Positions 28,513 through 37,042 of a DNA stretch of 61,117 nt are shown piece by piece (the stretch's first letter is position 1; each line of letters starts with the position of its first letter). Under the pieces are notes generated by a model. It saw only the letters and a program-made list of their open reading frames with translations. It searched no databases and was not told where the DNA came from. Origin of the DNA: a virus; the IMG/VR virus record IMGVR_UViG_3300023084_000018, positions 1 through 61,117 of that record. One strand, 5' to 3'. Made by a program: the position numbers and the translations under genes.

Positions 28513-29811
28513 ATGTCATACACAATTAATAACAGTAGAGGATCTGTGGTAACAACAGTTACACCGGGTACAACTCAGGTCGTAGGTGGCATTACTCTAA
28601 TTGGTAAAAATTACACAGGTTATGGTGAATTAATTGCTGAAGACTTGGTTAAAATGTTGGAAAATCAAGCCAACACATCTAATCCAACTTCCCCTCTTGA
28701 AGGCCAATTATGGTATGACACTACAGAAAATATTTTAAAAGTTTACGATACAACATGGAACAGAATACAGGTAACTGTAGACAGTTCTGCGCCATCGTCA
28801 CCAACAGCAGGTACTATGTGGTTAGACACCGCAAGTGATACATTCAAAATTTACAATGGTACTGCGTTTGTTTCAACTGCAATGGCTTCATCAAAAACAA
28901 GAAGCACAGCAGTAACACTAAAAATTGGAAACAATTCTTGGGCAACAACGGCAAGACAAAATGGATTTACATCAAACTCAAATGCAGAAGTTGATGTGAC
29001 AGCAGTTGTATCAACAGATGGAGCAGGCAATGAAGAAGTTGTTGCACTGTTTTCTCCAGCATCATTTGATATCAGTGCTCAAACTGCCAACATTGCAGAT
29101 TCATCAAAATTAGAATACGATATCTATAATAACTTCTCTGTAACAACAGCAGGCGCAGGATCAAATTCAATCCAAGCAGGTTTAAATATCAGAGACGGTT
29201 TCTTAGATCCGGCGGCAACAGCACCATTGGCTGATGAGGCACTTGGCATACAAGATGCATCAAACTCATCAGTATCATATGACAGTGATGCAATTTTAAT
29301 TTTAACAAAATCAACAGCACAAGATCATGTTGGTGATATTAGACCATCATCAAATGCATCAGTTAATTTAGGTTCAAACACACAAAGATACGCAACCATA
29401 TATGGTGTATCTACATCAGCACAATACGGTGATATAGCAGAAAGATATCATGCAGATATCTCCATGGAGCCTGGTATGGTAGTTGCATTAGGCGGTGCTG
29501 AAGAAATTACAAAAACTGCCGAAAGAGCAGATGAAAACGTATTTGGTGTTATCTCAACTGCGCCAGCATTTAGAATGAATGACGTAGAACAAGATGACGA
29601 AAAATTTCCTTTTGTTGCGTTTTCCGGAAGGGTTCCATGTCTAGTACAAGGACCAGTAGCAAAAGGTGACAGGTTGGTCAGCAGTGATATTCCAGGAGTT
29701 GCTGTTCGTGCCGACTCAACGGATAGTTGGAAAACTATAATTGGTAGGGCTCTAACTAATAAAACTTCTCAAGAAGTCGAAAAAATAACTATTGCAATAG
29801 GAGTAAAATAA
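28513..29811 (+). CDS. Tail-fibre protein with C-terminal peptidase_G2-like (IMC) domain
   Basis: 432 residues. The N-terminus (SYTINNSRGSVVTTVTPG, ITLIGKNYTGYGELIAEDLVKMLENQ) and the TSPLEGQLWYDTTENILKVY repeat-like segments (about 57-76, then SSPTAGTMWLDTASDTFKIY) are a known marine phage fibre pattern. From about 305 (STSAQYGDIAERYHADISMEPGMVVALGG) it matches the peptidase_G2/intramolecular-chaperone type end domain, which helps trimerise fibres and may self-cleave. It is followed after one base by the next structural gene. Confidence 0.75.
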   Translation: MSYTINNSRGSVVTTVTPGTTQVVGGITLIGKNYTGYGELIAEDLVKMLENQANTSNPTSPLEGQLWYDTTENILKVYDTTWNRIQVTVDSSAPSSPTAGTMWLDTASDTFKIYNGTAFVSTAMASSKTRSTAVTLKIGNNSWATTARQNGFTSNSNAEVDVTAVVSTDGAGNEEVVALFSPASFDISAQTANIADSSKLEYDIYNNFSVTTAGAGSNSIQAGLNIRDGFLDPAATAPLADEALGIQDASNSSVSYDSDAILILTKSTAQDHVGDIRPSSNASVNLGSNTQRYATIYGVSTSAQYGDIAERYHADISMEPGMVVALGGAEEITKTAERADENVFGVISTAPAFRMNDVEQDDEKFPFVAFSGRVPCLVQGPVAKGDRLVSSDIPGVAVRADSTDSWKTIIGRALTNKTSQEVEKITIAIGVK

Positions 29812-29812
29812 A

Positions 29813-30730
29813 ATGGCTTATCAACAAGGTGATACAATTACCGCGAGTGACTATAACTCATTCATCGGTGATATCAACACAGTGATTGGTACAGGTTCAG
29901 GCGACAGTGGTTATGGCTTAACAGAGATTTCTACAGTGGCGGCAGGAGCAACAATCACAGCGGCACAATGGAATTCTTTGCTATCTGGTTTACAGACAGC
30001 GGCCAACCATCAAGGTTCAACTATTACCAATGCTTCAAACACAGTTTCAACAGGTGGTAACATATTACCATTATCAAATTTGGGAACTGATATTACAACA
30101 ATCAACACAAACAGATTAACTGCCGCAGGTGGTAACTTATCAACAGGCGTAGCAGGTGTTACTTCAACAAGAACAACTGCATGGACTGGCACAGTTACAC
30201 ACGCATTCACAGTTGCTTTTGCATCAGCAAACGCGGCTAGATACTTCTTCAACTCAGGTGGAAGAATTACAATGGCATTTTCAAGATCAGGTGGATCAAC
30301 AAACGATCAAAACACATCATGGACTAACCTACTTTCAGGTATTGGTTCTGTGAGCTTTGGTCCAAGTGATACTACAGCAACAGCTGGTGGTACTTCAATT
30401 GGTTTCTATGACTTAACAGGTTCAGCTCAAACGTTCCTTACAAGTGATGTAGGATCAGGTGTATATTCACTTAACGATCTAACAGGTACAGCAAGTTATG
30501 ACAGTGCAGGCACAATCACATTTACACTTAACTTTAATGATGACCATGCCGCTCAAACTGGTACATACACTGGTGGCGGTTTAGGTACTGCTCCAAATGA
30601 AGGCGGTGCTTGGACAGGTGCTGATTCAGTAGATGGTACTTTAACTTCAACTATTACATTTACAAAGGCAGATAATGCCTCTTATGTACAAGTTGCAAAC
30701 CCAACATTTACTACAACAACTGGTTTATAA
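29813..30730 (+). CDS. Fibre-associated structural protein, 305 residues
   Basis: Starts 1 nt after the preceding stop, so co-translated. Very rich in Gly, Ser, Thr and Ala with no charged core. Two related segments, 'GDTITASDYNSFIGDINTVIG' (6-26) and 'GATITAAQWNSLLSGLQTA' (44-62), suggest an internal duplication. The rest is beta-sheet-like (TAWTGTVTHAFTVAFASAN, AGTITFTLNFNDDHAAQTG). Similar proteins close the fibre block in marine T4-likes. Probably virion surface; function unknown. Last gene before a terminator. Confidence 0.65.
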   Translation: MAYQQGDTITASDYNSFIGDINTVIGTGSGDSGYGLTEISTVAAGATITAAQWNSLLSGLQTAANHQGSTITNASNTVSTGGNILPLSNLGTDITTINTNRLTAAGGNLSTGVAGVTSTRTTAWTGTVTHAFTVAFASANAARYFFNSGGRITMAFSRSGGSTNDQNTSWTNLLSGIGSVSFGPSDTTATAGGTSIGFYDLTGSAQTFLTSDVGSGVYSLNDLTGTASYDSAGTITFTLNFNDDHAAQTGTYTGGGLGTAPNEGGAWTGADSVDGTLTSTITFTKADNASYVQVANPTFTTTTGL

Positions 30731-30745
30731 TTTATAAATTAAGTA

Positions 30746-30774
30746 TTGACATTATAAAGCCCTTCAGTTATAAT
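30746..30774 (+). promoter_or_regulatory. Perfect sigma70 promoter for the accessory run
   Basis: TTGACA (30746-30751), exactly 17 bp, TATAAT (30769-30774). The -10 lies inside the stem-loop of the terminator, so the expected start (about 30781) is within the 3' arm. It is the only consensus sigma70 promoter I saw on the plus strand and should drive the accessory genes from 30800. Confidence 0.85.
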
Positions 30775-30799
30775 TAAATATAACAGAAGGGCTTTTTTT
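30757..30799 (+). terminator. Terminator overlapping a promoter and a ribosome site
   Basis: AAGCCCTTC, an unpaired A, GTTATA, a 6-nt loop, TATAAC, an unpaired A, GAAGGGCTT and seven T. It stops late transcripts from the fibre genes. The 3' arm GAAGGG also serves as the Shine-Dalgarno of the gene that starts right after the T-run. Confidence 0.88.
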
Positions 30800-31147
30800 A
30801 TGAGTAATGAAAAACTAGAAAATGCACTGTCTTTTGCAAACTATAGACAAACACTGTCAAATCAAAAAGCAAAACTGCAAGACCAGTGTGAAGCACAATT
30901 AAACTTTGCCTACAATGGTGGGTTATTTTACATTAACGAATCGTTAATTTCATTTGTGAATTCATTTATTACTGATGGTAAAGAATCAATGTGTGTACTT
31001 GATTCAAACAAAACACCTATTGAAATCACAGATTTAAAAGATTTTCAAACAAAACTGCACTCAAGATATTTTGAATCAGTAAATGAATATTTTAGAAGTT
31101 ATCAAGAACTTGCACAAAAAAGAAAAGTAAAAGCATTGGTTGAATAA
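30800..31147 (+). CDS. Conserved small phage protein, 115 residues
   Basis: Mostly helical, charged sequence (QTLSNQKAKLQDQCEAQLNF, about 18-37; YFRSYQELAQKRKVKALVE at the end). Its GAAGGG ribosome site is free only in mRNA started at the nested promoter. Similar proteins follow fibre genes in marine T4-like phages, with no assigned role. The end is two bases short of the next ATG. Confidence 0.65.
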   Translation: MSNEKLENALSFANYRQTLSNQKAKLQDQCEAQLNFAYNGGLFYINESLISFVNSFITDGKESMCVLDSNKTPIEITDLKDFQTKLHSRYFESVNEYFRSYQELAQKRKVKALVE

Positions 31148-31148
31148 C

Positions 31149-32036
31149 ATGTCACGTGGAATATTACTATTCGCACACAACAACAGACACATAGACTATG
31201 GCAAAATTGCTTTGGCAAATGCTTGTTTGATTAAAAGTAATATGAAAAACAATCATATCACATTAATCACAGACACAGGCACAAAAGAATGGTTGTACAA
31301 AAGTTATCCAGAAGAAACAGTTTCTAAAATTATTGATAACATTGTAGTTGTCAAAAGAAGATTGGTTAAAAATAACAAAAGATATTCAGACACAAGATAC
31401 AGCAATGTCATTGAAACGTTTTACAATATCAATCGTCATGAATGTTATCACTTGACACCCTACGATGAAACACTAGTAATTGACGTTGACTATTTAATTT
31501 GTAATAATTTGTTAGATCAATGTTGGGATTTAAATTACGATTTACAAATCAATTCAACGTCTAAAGATATTTTATCAACTAGATCATATGATGAATTCAA
31601 ATATATTTCTGACCAAGGACCAATTTTTCATTGGGCTACTGCTTTCTTTTTTAGAAAAAGTAAAGAAACTGAATTGTTTTTTGATATAGTAACAGATGTA
31701 AAACTCAACTGGGACTACTATAGATTGGTTTACAATATTGAGTATCCTACGTTTAGAAATGACTTTGCTTTTTCAATAGCAGTACATTTGTTCAATGGTA
31801 AAACAGCAAATAAATTTATATCAAAATTACCAATACCATTTTTACAACATTCACACAGTATAGATGATTTGATTGATATACCAGAGAAAAACAGTTTTAA
31901 ATTATTATTAGATAAACCAGATCAACCTGGTACATATTTGGCTTGTAAAATGAAAAACACTAATGTACATATAATGAATAAATTTGCTCTCAATAGATTA
32001 GCAGATAAAATAATAGAGGTAAACAATGTCATCTAA
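31149..32036 (+). CDS. GT-A-fold glycosyltransferase-like protein 1
   Basis: Start set at the ATG at 31149 (MSRGILLFAHNN), not the TTG at 31140. 295 residues. Opens with a Rossmann-like strand (GILLFAHN), has LVIDVDYLI with a D-x-D pair (D112, D114) for metal/nucleotide-sugar binding, and a late HSHSIDDLI. The layout resembles GT8-like or nucleotide-diphospho-sugar transferases found in cyanophages. The acceptor is unknown. It overlaps the next, related gene by 11 nt. Confidence 0.65.
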   Translation: MSRGILLFAHNNRHIDYGKIALANACLIKSNMKNNHITLITDTGTKEWLYKSYPEETVSKIIDNIVVVKRRLVKNNKRYSDTRYSNVIETFYNINRHECYHLTPYDETLVIDVDYLICNNLLDQCWDLNYDLQINSTSKDILSTRSYDEFKYISDQGPIFHWATAFFFRKSKETELFFDIVTDVKLNWDYYRLVYNIEYPTFRNDFAFSIAVHLFNGKTANKFISKLPIPFLQHSHSIDDLIDIPEKNSFKLLLDKPDQPGTYLACKMKNTNVHIMNKFALNRLADKIIEVNNVI

Positions 32037-32880
32037 AGGATACCTAGCAATAGTACAAAACGGTAATCATGACTATGTGCGAATGGCATACGCACTGGCT
32101 ATGAGTATTGCACAAAGTCAAAAAACTGTGAGAAAGTTATCTATTGCTGTTGACAAAGACACTGTAATACCAGAAAAATATAAAATTGTTTTTGATAACA
32201 TTATAGATATCCCATGGGAAGATGATGCCAAATTAGAAACTTGGAAAGTACATAACAAATGGAAGTATTATTATTTTACACCATATGATGACACTGTGAT
32301 TTTAGATGCTGACATGTTGTTTACTAAAGATGTTGGACACTGGTGGGACAAAATTTGTCAAAACGATTTAACTGCACCAGGTGGTGTTTACACTTATAGA
32401 GGTGAACTAATACAAGATTTACATTATCGTAGAACTTTTTTAGCAAATCAATTACCAAATATATACACAGCATTTTTTCATTTTAAACGAGGAAGTTCAT
32501 TAACTGAAGAATTTTTCAAACTGGTAGAATACATTTTTAGAAATTACAACATGTTCAAAGAAGATTTTTTAAACCCACCAAGACAGAACTGGGTCAGTGC
32601 TGATGTTATATATGCACTGGCTATTAAAATTTTAGGAATTGAAAATGAAGTTATCAATAAAAATTTACAGTACCCAACTTTTGTACACATGAAAACCAAA
32701 TTACAAAACTGGAATAAAAGTTACTCAGAAGAGTGGAACAAACACATAGGTTGTTTTTTTAGCAAAGACTGTGAACTTACTATTGGTAATTACACACAAA
32801 CTTTACCATTTCATTATCACACAAAAAGTTTTTTAACTGACGAAATGATTGTAAAATTGGAGAAGAAACTTGGAATATAG
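32026..32880 (+). CDS. GT-A-fold glycosyltransferase-like protein 2
   Basis: 284 residues, same design as the preceding protein: GYLAIVQNGNHDYVRMAYALAMS near the start and VILDADMLFTKD carrying the D-A-D pair (D94, D96). KLSIAVDKDTVIPEKYK fits the second strand/helix of GT8-like folds. Likely transfers a sugar from a nucleotide-sugar donor. The two may be an old tandem duplication. It ends inside the following gene. Confidence 0.68.
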   Translation: MSSKGYLAIVQNGNHDYVRMAYALAMSIAQSQKTVRKLSIAVDKDTVIPEKYKIVFDNIIDIPWEDDAKLETWKVHNKWKYYYFTPYDDTVILDADMLFTKDVGHWWDKICQNDLTAPGGVYTYRGELIQDLHYRRTFLANQLPNIYTAFFHFKRGSSLTEEFFKLVEYIFRNYNMFKEDFLNPPRQNWVSADVIYALAIKILGIENEVINKNLQYPTFVHMKTKLQNWNKSYSEEWNKHIGCFFSKDCELTIGNYTQTLPFHYHTKSFLTDEMIVKLEKKLGI

Positions 32881-33457
32881 ATACATAGTTTTTGATTTTG
32901 AATCTAGAGATATCAAAGGTATTATGAGAAACAAACCTGATATATCTGAACATTATATTGAAATTGAATATGAAAAAATAGTAGATTTCATTGAAGGAAA
33001 ATTAAGCACAGCAGATTTTTACATTGATAGAACTGAAAGTGGTACATTTCATTTGGCAAGGAAAAGAATTAATATGCTGGTTAATTCAATTGACGAACGA
33101 TTGTATAAAATTCCAAAAAATGTACAAAATCCAGACTTGCTAGTTGAAAATAACAAAAAACAAAGTCAACTCACTATTAAATTAAACAGTGCATTTCGTT
33201 CTTATTTGTTAGAAAAACACGGAATCAAAGATGACACACAATTTGCGAACTTAAATATACAAGGTACTGCACATTTAGATTTTTTGTTGTGTTATGACAA
33301 TGATCCTCACAATAGAATATTATTTGTAGCATTACCAATAGTAGAACTGTTGAAAAATAAAGAAATGATTATAAATTACTCAACAAACAACAAAGAAAAT
33401 CATTGTGTTTTAACTAGAAGAGTATATAATGATTACTGCTACAAAGAAATAGAATAA
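32870..33457 (+). CDS. Unknown protein, 195 residues, TTG start
   Basis: Read from TTG at 32870, 10 nt after GGAG and overlapping the upstream stop by 11 nt; the first ATG in frame is about 17 codons later. Charged, mixed alpha/beta (YIVFDFESRD, AHLDFLLCYDNDPHNRILFVALPIVELLKN). No family recognised. Coupled to the glycosyltransferases upstream and a small protein downstream. Confidence 0.6.
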   Translation: MEYRYIVFDFESRDIKGIMRNKPDISEHYIEIEYEKIVDFIEGKLSTADFYIDRTESGTFHLARKRINMLVNSIDERLYKIPKNVQNPDLLVENNKKQSQLTIKLNSAFRSYLLEKHGIKDDTQFANLNIQGTAHLDFLLCYDNDPHNRILFVALPIVELLKNKEMIINYSTNNKENHCVLTRRVYNDYCYKEIE

Positions 33458-33657
33458 TGTTAAAAGAAAAAATTAACGATAGAATGAATGCATTACAGCA
33501 CTGGATGGAAACAAATTATCATTTGAAAAATCCAGATGAAGTGTATAATTTAACAACACAGATCAGCAAGTTTTGGTCAGTGTTGTCTGAAGAAGATAAA
33601 GACTATGTTCAAGCGGCACAATATGCCATTGAAGAAAAACATGAGTGGAAAATATGA
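33457..33657 (+). CDS. Small helical protein, 66 residues
   Basis: TAATG overlap with the preceding gene and ATGA overlap with the next. Sequence is amphipathic-helical (LKEKINDRMNALQHWMETNY, LSEEDKDYVQAAQYAIEEK) with no motif known to me. Small proteins of this kind are frequent in marine T4-like genomes. Confidence 0.65.
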   Translation: MLKEKINDRMNALQHWMETNYHLKNPDEVYNLTTQISKFWSVLSEEDKDYVQAAQYAIEEKHEWKI

Positions 33658-34649
33658 GTAACAAAATAATAGACGTAACAGATATAGACATTTTTTATAT
33701 TAGTTTTGACGAACCTAACATGGAAGAAAATTGGGCCAATTTGAAAAATATATGTCCATGGGCCAAACGAACACACGGAGTATTTGGTTCTGATGCGGCA
33801 CACAAAGCCTGTGCTTCTGCTTCTGAAACAGAAAGATTTATCAGTGTTGATGGTGACAATATTGTTAATCCTAAATTTTTTGAAACTGTGATTGATTTTT
33901 CTCAAGCAGATGTTGATTTAGAAACATCGGTAATCAGTTGGAGTGGTATCAACAGTATTAATGGTTTGATATATGGCAACGGTGGAATCAAATGCTGGCC
34001 TGTGCAATATGTGTTAGATATGAAAACACATGAAATTGCAGAAGACGAAGGATCGCAAGTTGACTTTTGTTGGGATTTAAATTACATACAATTCAATGAA
34101 GCATTCAGTCATGTTATGAACAATGCAACACCTTATCAGGCTTACAGAGCAGGATTTAGAGAAGGTGTTAAAATGAGTTTAGACAGAGGCTACAAAGTTG
34201 ATCCAGATAACTTTGAACACAGTTTACACGATAAAAATTTTCATAGATTGCTAGTGTGGAGTAACATTGGTAGAGATGTTGAAAATGGTTTATGGGCCAT
34301 GTATGGTACTAGACTTGGTTGTTATCTAACAAATTTAGATCCAAATTTTAATCATGTTAATGTTAGAGATTTTAATTGGCACACTGAATACTTTGAAAAT
34401 GAAGTGATGCCAAAGTTTGTTGGTGATACCAATTACTGTGTTAAATCAAATTATAAATGGGACGAAAATAAATTACTTGATGCAACAATTGATTTAGGAA
34501 ATACCTTAAGAAAAAAACTTAACATACCTATAACAGAACTTGATGAGACCGGTAGTAGGTTCTTTAAAAAAGTTTATCATAATCCACCAAGAAGCAATTT
34601 AGTTACTGAGCATGATGCAGAAGGTAGAATAATATACAAAACAATATGA
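33654..34649 (+). CDS. Glycosyltransferase-like phage protein, 331 residues
   Basis: Start at the ATG at 33654, which forms ATGA with the previous stop; a GTG nine bases earlier is less likely. The first 70 residues look like a GT-A N-terminus (IDIFYISFDEPNMEENWANL, then SETERFISVDGDNI with D66/D68). ISWSGINSINGLIYGNGGIK (about 103-122) is a stretch I associate with conserved cyanophage proteins without experimental function. Sugar or nucleotide-sugar binding is inferred from the D-x-D and neighbours. Its stop overlaps the isomerase gene. Confidence 0.6.
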   Translation: MSNKIIDVTDIDIFYISFDEPNMEENWANLKNICPWAKRTHGVFGSDAAHKACASASETERFISVDGDNIVNPKFFETVIDFSQADVDLETSVISWSGINSINGLIYGNGGIKCWPVQYVLDMKTHEIAEDEGSQVDFCWDLNYIQFNEAFSHVMNNATPYQAYRAGFREGVKMSLDRGYKVDPDNFEHSLHDKNFHRLLVWSNIGRDVENGLWAMYGTRLGCYLTNLDPNFNHVNVRDFNWHTEYFENEVMPKFVGDTNYCVKSNYKWDENKLLDATIDLGNTLRKKLNIPITELDETGSRFFKKVYHNPPRSNLVTEHDAEGRIIYKTI

Positions 34650-35122
34650 CAAAAAACAAAACAATAGATTTGCTGTTAGGGTCTGATCACAGAGGTTTAG
34701 AAATGAAACATAAACTGTTAGATTGGGTTTGTCCTGACAACGCAGATACAACTAAATTTGACATAGCAGTGATACAAAATTTAAAACCTCATGAATCTGG
34801 ACAATCAGTTGACTATCCAGATGTGGTAAAAGAGTTTGGTAAAAGTTTTGATATACATGATTATGGTATATTGGTTTGTGGCTCTGGCTACGGTGTTAGT
34901 ATTGCGGCAAATCGTTTTAAAAATATCAGAGCTGTGGTTTGTAGAACAGCCAAAGAAGCAGAAATGTCTCGTAAGCATAATGATGCAAATGTGTTATGTT
35001 TAGGAGCAGACTTTACGACAATGAGTCAAGCAAAAAAAATTGTGAAAGCATTTTTTACAACAGAATTTGAAGGCGGTAGACACAAACGTAGAGTTAAAAA
35101 ATTAGAAAGAGTAGGAGAATAA
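34646..35122 (+). CDS. rpiB: Ribose-5-phosphate isomerase B (RpiB/LacAB family)
   Basis: 158 residues, normal for RpiB. Motifs: GSDHRG (residues 12-17; Asp and His that open the sugar ring and bind phosphate), VCGSGYGVSIAANR (about 77-90; catalytic Cys and the GTG-like loop), and SRKHNDANVLCLGA (about 109-122). RpiB interconverts ribose-5-phosphate and ribulose-5-phosphate. In a phage this could feed ribose-5-phosphate to nucleotide synthesis; an alternative is a hexose-phosphate isomerase role in sugar supply for the adjacent glycosyltransferases. ATGA overlap with the gene before. Confidence 0.9.
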   Translation: MTKNKTIDLLLGSDHRGLEMKHKLLDWVCPDNADTTKFDIAVIQNLKPHESGQSVDYPDVVKEFGKSFDIHDYGILVCGSGYGVSIAANRFKNIRAVVCRTAKEAEMSRKHNDANVLCLGADFTTMSQAKKIVKAFFTTEFEGGRHKRRVKKLERVGE

Positions 35123-35124
35123 AC

Positions 35125-35637
35125 ATGGCAGATAATTTTAAAAAATGTTTAGAAATCATTTTACATCATGAAGGTGGTTATGTAAATCATCCCAAAGACC
35201 CAGGTGGCGAAACTAATTTAGGTGTTACCAAAAGAGTGTACGAAGAATTTGGTGGTAAAAAAGATATGAAAGATTTAACAGTTGAAGATGTTGCACCAAT
35301 ATACAAAAAAGGTTATTGGGATAAACTAAAAGGTGATGATTTACCTGGAGGTTTGGATTTATGTATATTTGATTTTGGTGTAAATGCAGGACCTGGAAGA
35401 GCGGCAAAATATTTGCAAACAATGATTGGTACTACACCAGATGGTGGTATTGGTCCCATGACTTTACAAGCACTTGCAAACTATGTAGAAGAGCAAGGTG
35501 GTGTTGATGAAGCAATTAAAGACTATCAAAAAGAAAGACAAAAGTATTACGAAAGTTTAAGTACATTTTCTACATTTGGAAAAGGGTGGACTCGCAGAGT
35601 TAACGAAACTACAGAAACTGCTCTTAAAATGATTTAA
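35125..35637 (+). CDS. Endolysin, GH108 muramidase
   Basis: 170 residues. HHEGGYVNHPKDPGGETNLG (about 13-32) is the GH108 signature with the catalytic Glu in the E-G-G-Y motif. GYWDKLKGDDLPGGLDLCIFDFGVNAG (split, about 53-79) and 'DGGIGPMTLQAL' follow as in the family, and the C-terminus is the peptidoglycan-binding-like helix pair. It cuts the glycan backbone of the host wall. No signal peptide, so it needs a holin. It lies under the sigma70 promoter and amid accessory genes, unusual for a late lysis gene. Confidence 0.92.
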   Translation: MADNFKKCLEIILHHEGGYVNHPKDPGGETNLGVTKRVYEEFGGKKDMKDLTVEDVAPIYKKGYWDKLKGDDLPGGLDLCIFDFGVNAGPGRAAKYLQTMIGTTPDGGIGPMTLQALANYVEEQGGVDEAIKDYQKERQKYYESLSTFSTFGKGWTRRVNETTETALKMI

Positions 35638-37031
35638 TGACAGATGAAGTTGAAAAAATTAAAAAAACTAGAGATCAGTTAAACGCTGTATCTCCTTCTT
35701 TTTGTTTGGCCAAATGGTATCAGTCAACATTACATTTACAGTACGGACATACACACAGTTGTCATCACCCAAGAACACACAACGTACCACTTGAAGAATT
35801 AAAAACAAATCCCAGTGCATTACACAATACAGAATTTAAAAAATCACAACGTAAGTTAATGTTGCAAGGTACAAGACCCAAAGAATGTCAGTATTGCTGG
35901 AATGTTGAAGACTTAGGAGATCAACATTACAGTGATCGTAGCAGTAAGTCACATGAGCCATGGGCATTACCACATTTAGAATCTACTGCAAAAATGTCAG
36001 GAGATGAAAATGTAAATCCTACATATCTTGAAGTGAGTTTTTCTAATGTGTGTAATTTTAAATGTTCGTATTGTTCACCAGCATATAGCAGTGCTTGGAT
36101 GACTGAAATAGAAATGCAAGGTGCATATCCAACTAGCGATCAATTTAATAATTTAAGTTGGTTAAAAATGGAAAACAAAATTCCTATACCACACAGAGAA
36201 CATAATCCTTATGTGGAAGCATTTTGGAAATGGTGGCCAGACTTATATAAAAGTTTAAAAGTTTTTAGAATTACAGGTGGCGAACCTTTAATGAGCAAAG
36301 ACACTTTCAAGGTTTTAGATTATATCAATGACAATCCAAATCCCAATTTAGAACTAGCAATTAATTCTAACGGTTGTGTAACTGACAAACTATTTGATCA
36401 ATACATTGAAAAAATGAAACGTATTACACAAGATGGAAAGATTGGATTGACTAGATTGTATACCAGTGTTGATACTTATGGAGAACAAGCAGAATATATC
36501 AGAGACGGATTAAATTTTAATCAATGGTATGATAATATTTGTAGAGTCTTGGAAGAACTACCATTAACTAAAGTCACTGTTATGTGTACTACAGGATTAT
36601 TGAGTTTACCAAAATTATACAAACTGTTAGAACTAATAGCGCCATTAAAAACACAATTTTACAGCAACGAAAGACGTGTACCAATTACAATTGACACTGC
36701 TATTCTAAGACACCCTAGTTATTTGAGTGGTGTTGTGGGGTCAAGCAACAATGCTCGTATGCTTGATAAAGCATTAGATGTAATGAATGCAAATGCAGAA
36801 ACTCATACAAATGCATATAAAGGCTTTTTTGACTTTGAAATTGCCAAACTGAAAAGATTTCAAGACTATGTTGTTGCAGGTCCAAATCCAGGAGAAAGGT
36901 TAAATATACAACAAGTAAGAAAAGATTTTGTTAGATTTATTGACGAATATGATCGTAGACGCAATAAAAACTTTAGTAAAACTTTTCCTGAATTTGAAGA
37001 GTTTTACAAAGAACAAAAATTTTTAATTTAA
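35637..37031 (+). CDS. Radical SAM protein 1 with N-terminal twitch-like cysteine domain
   Basis: 464 residues, TAATG overlap with the endolysin gene. An N-terminal cysteine set (C23, C42, C84, C87, the last in CQYCW) comes before the radical SAM C-N-F-K-C-S-Y-C (C139, C143, C146). ITGGEPL (about 218-224) is the GGE motif that contacts the SAM methionine. This is the design of N-twitch radical SAM proteins: a second Fe-S cluster domain ahead of the core. Very similar to protein 2 (40620), including SCHHP and KECxYCW. Substrate unknown; the next gene is a subtilase. Confidence 0.88.
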   Translation: MTDEVEKIKKTRDQLNAVSPSFCLAKWYQSTLHLQYGHTHSCHHPRTHNVPLEELKTNPSALHNTEFKKSQRKLMLQGTRPKECQYCWNVEDLGDQHYSDRSSKSHEPWALPHLESTAKMSGDENVNPTYLEVSFSNVCNFKCSYCSPAYSSAWMTEIEMQGAYPTSDQFNNLSWLKMENKIPIPHREHNPYVEAFWKWWPDLYKSLKVFRITGGEPLMSKDTFKVLDYINDNPNPNLELAINSNGCVTDKLFDQYIEKMKRITQDGKIGLTRLYTSVDTYGEQAEYIRDGLNFNQWYDNICRVLEELPLTKVTVMCTTGLLSLPKLYKLLELIAPLKTQFYSNERRVPITIDTAILRHPSYLSGVVGSSNNARMLDKALDVMNANAETHTNAYKGFFDFEIAKLKRFQDYVVAGPNPGERLNIQQVRKDFVRFIDEYDRRRNKNFSKTFPEFEEFYKEQKFLI

Positions 37032-37042
37032 AGGTTTAACAA

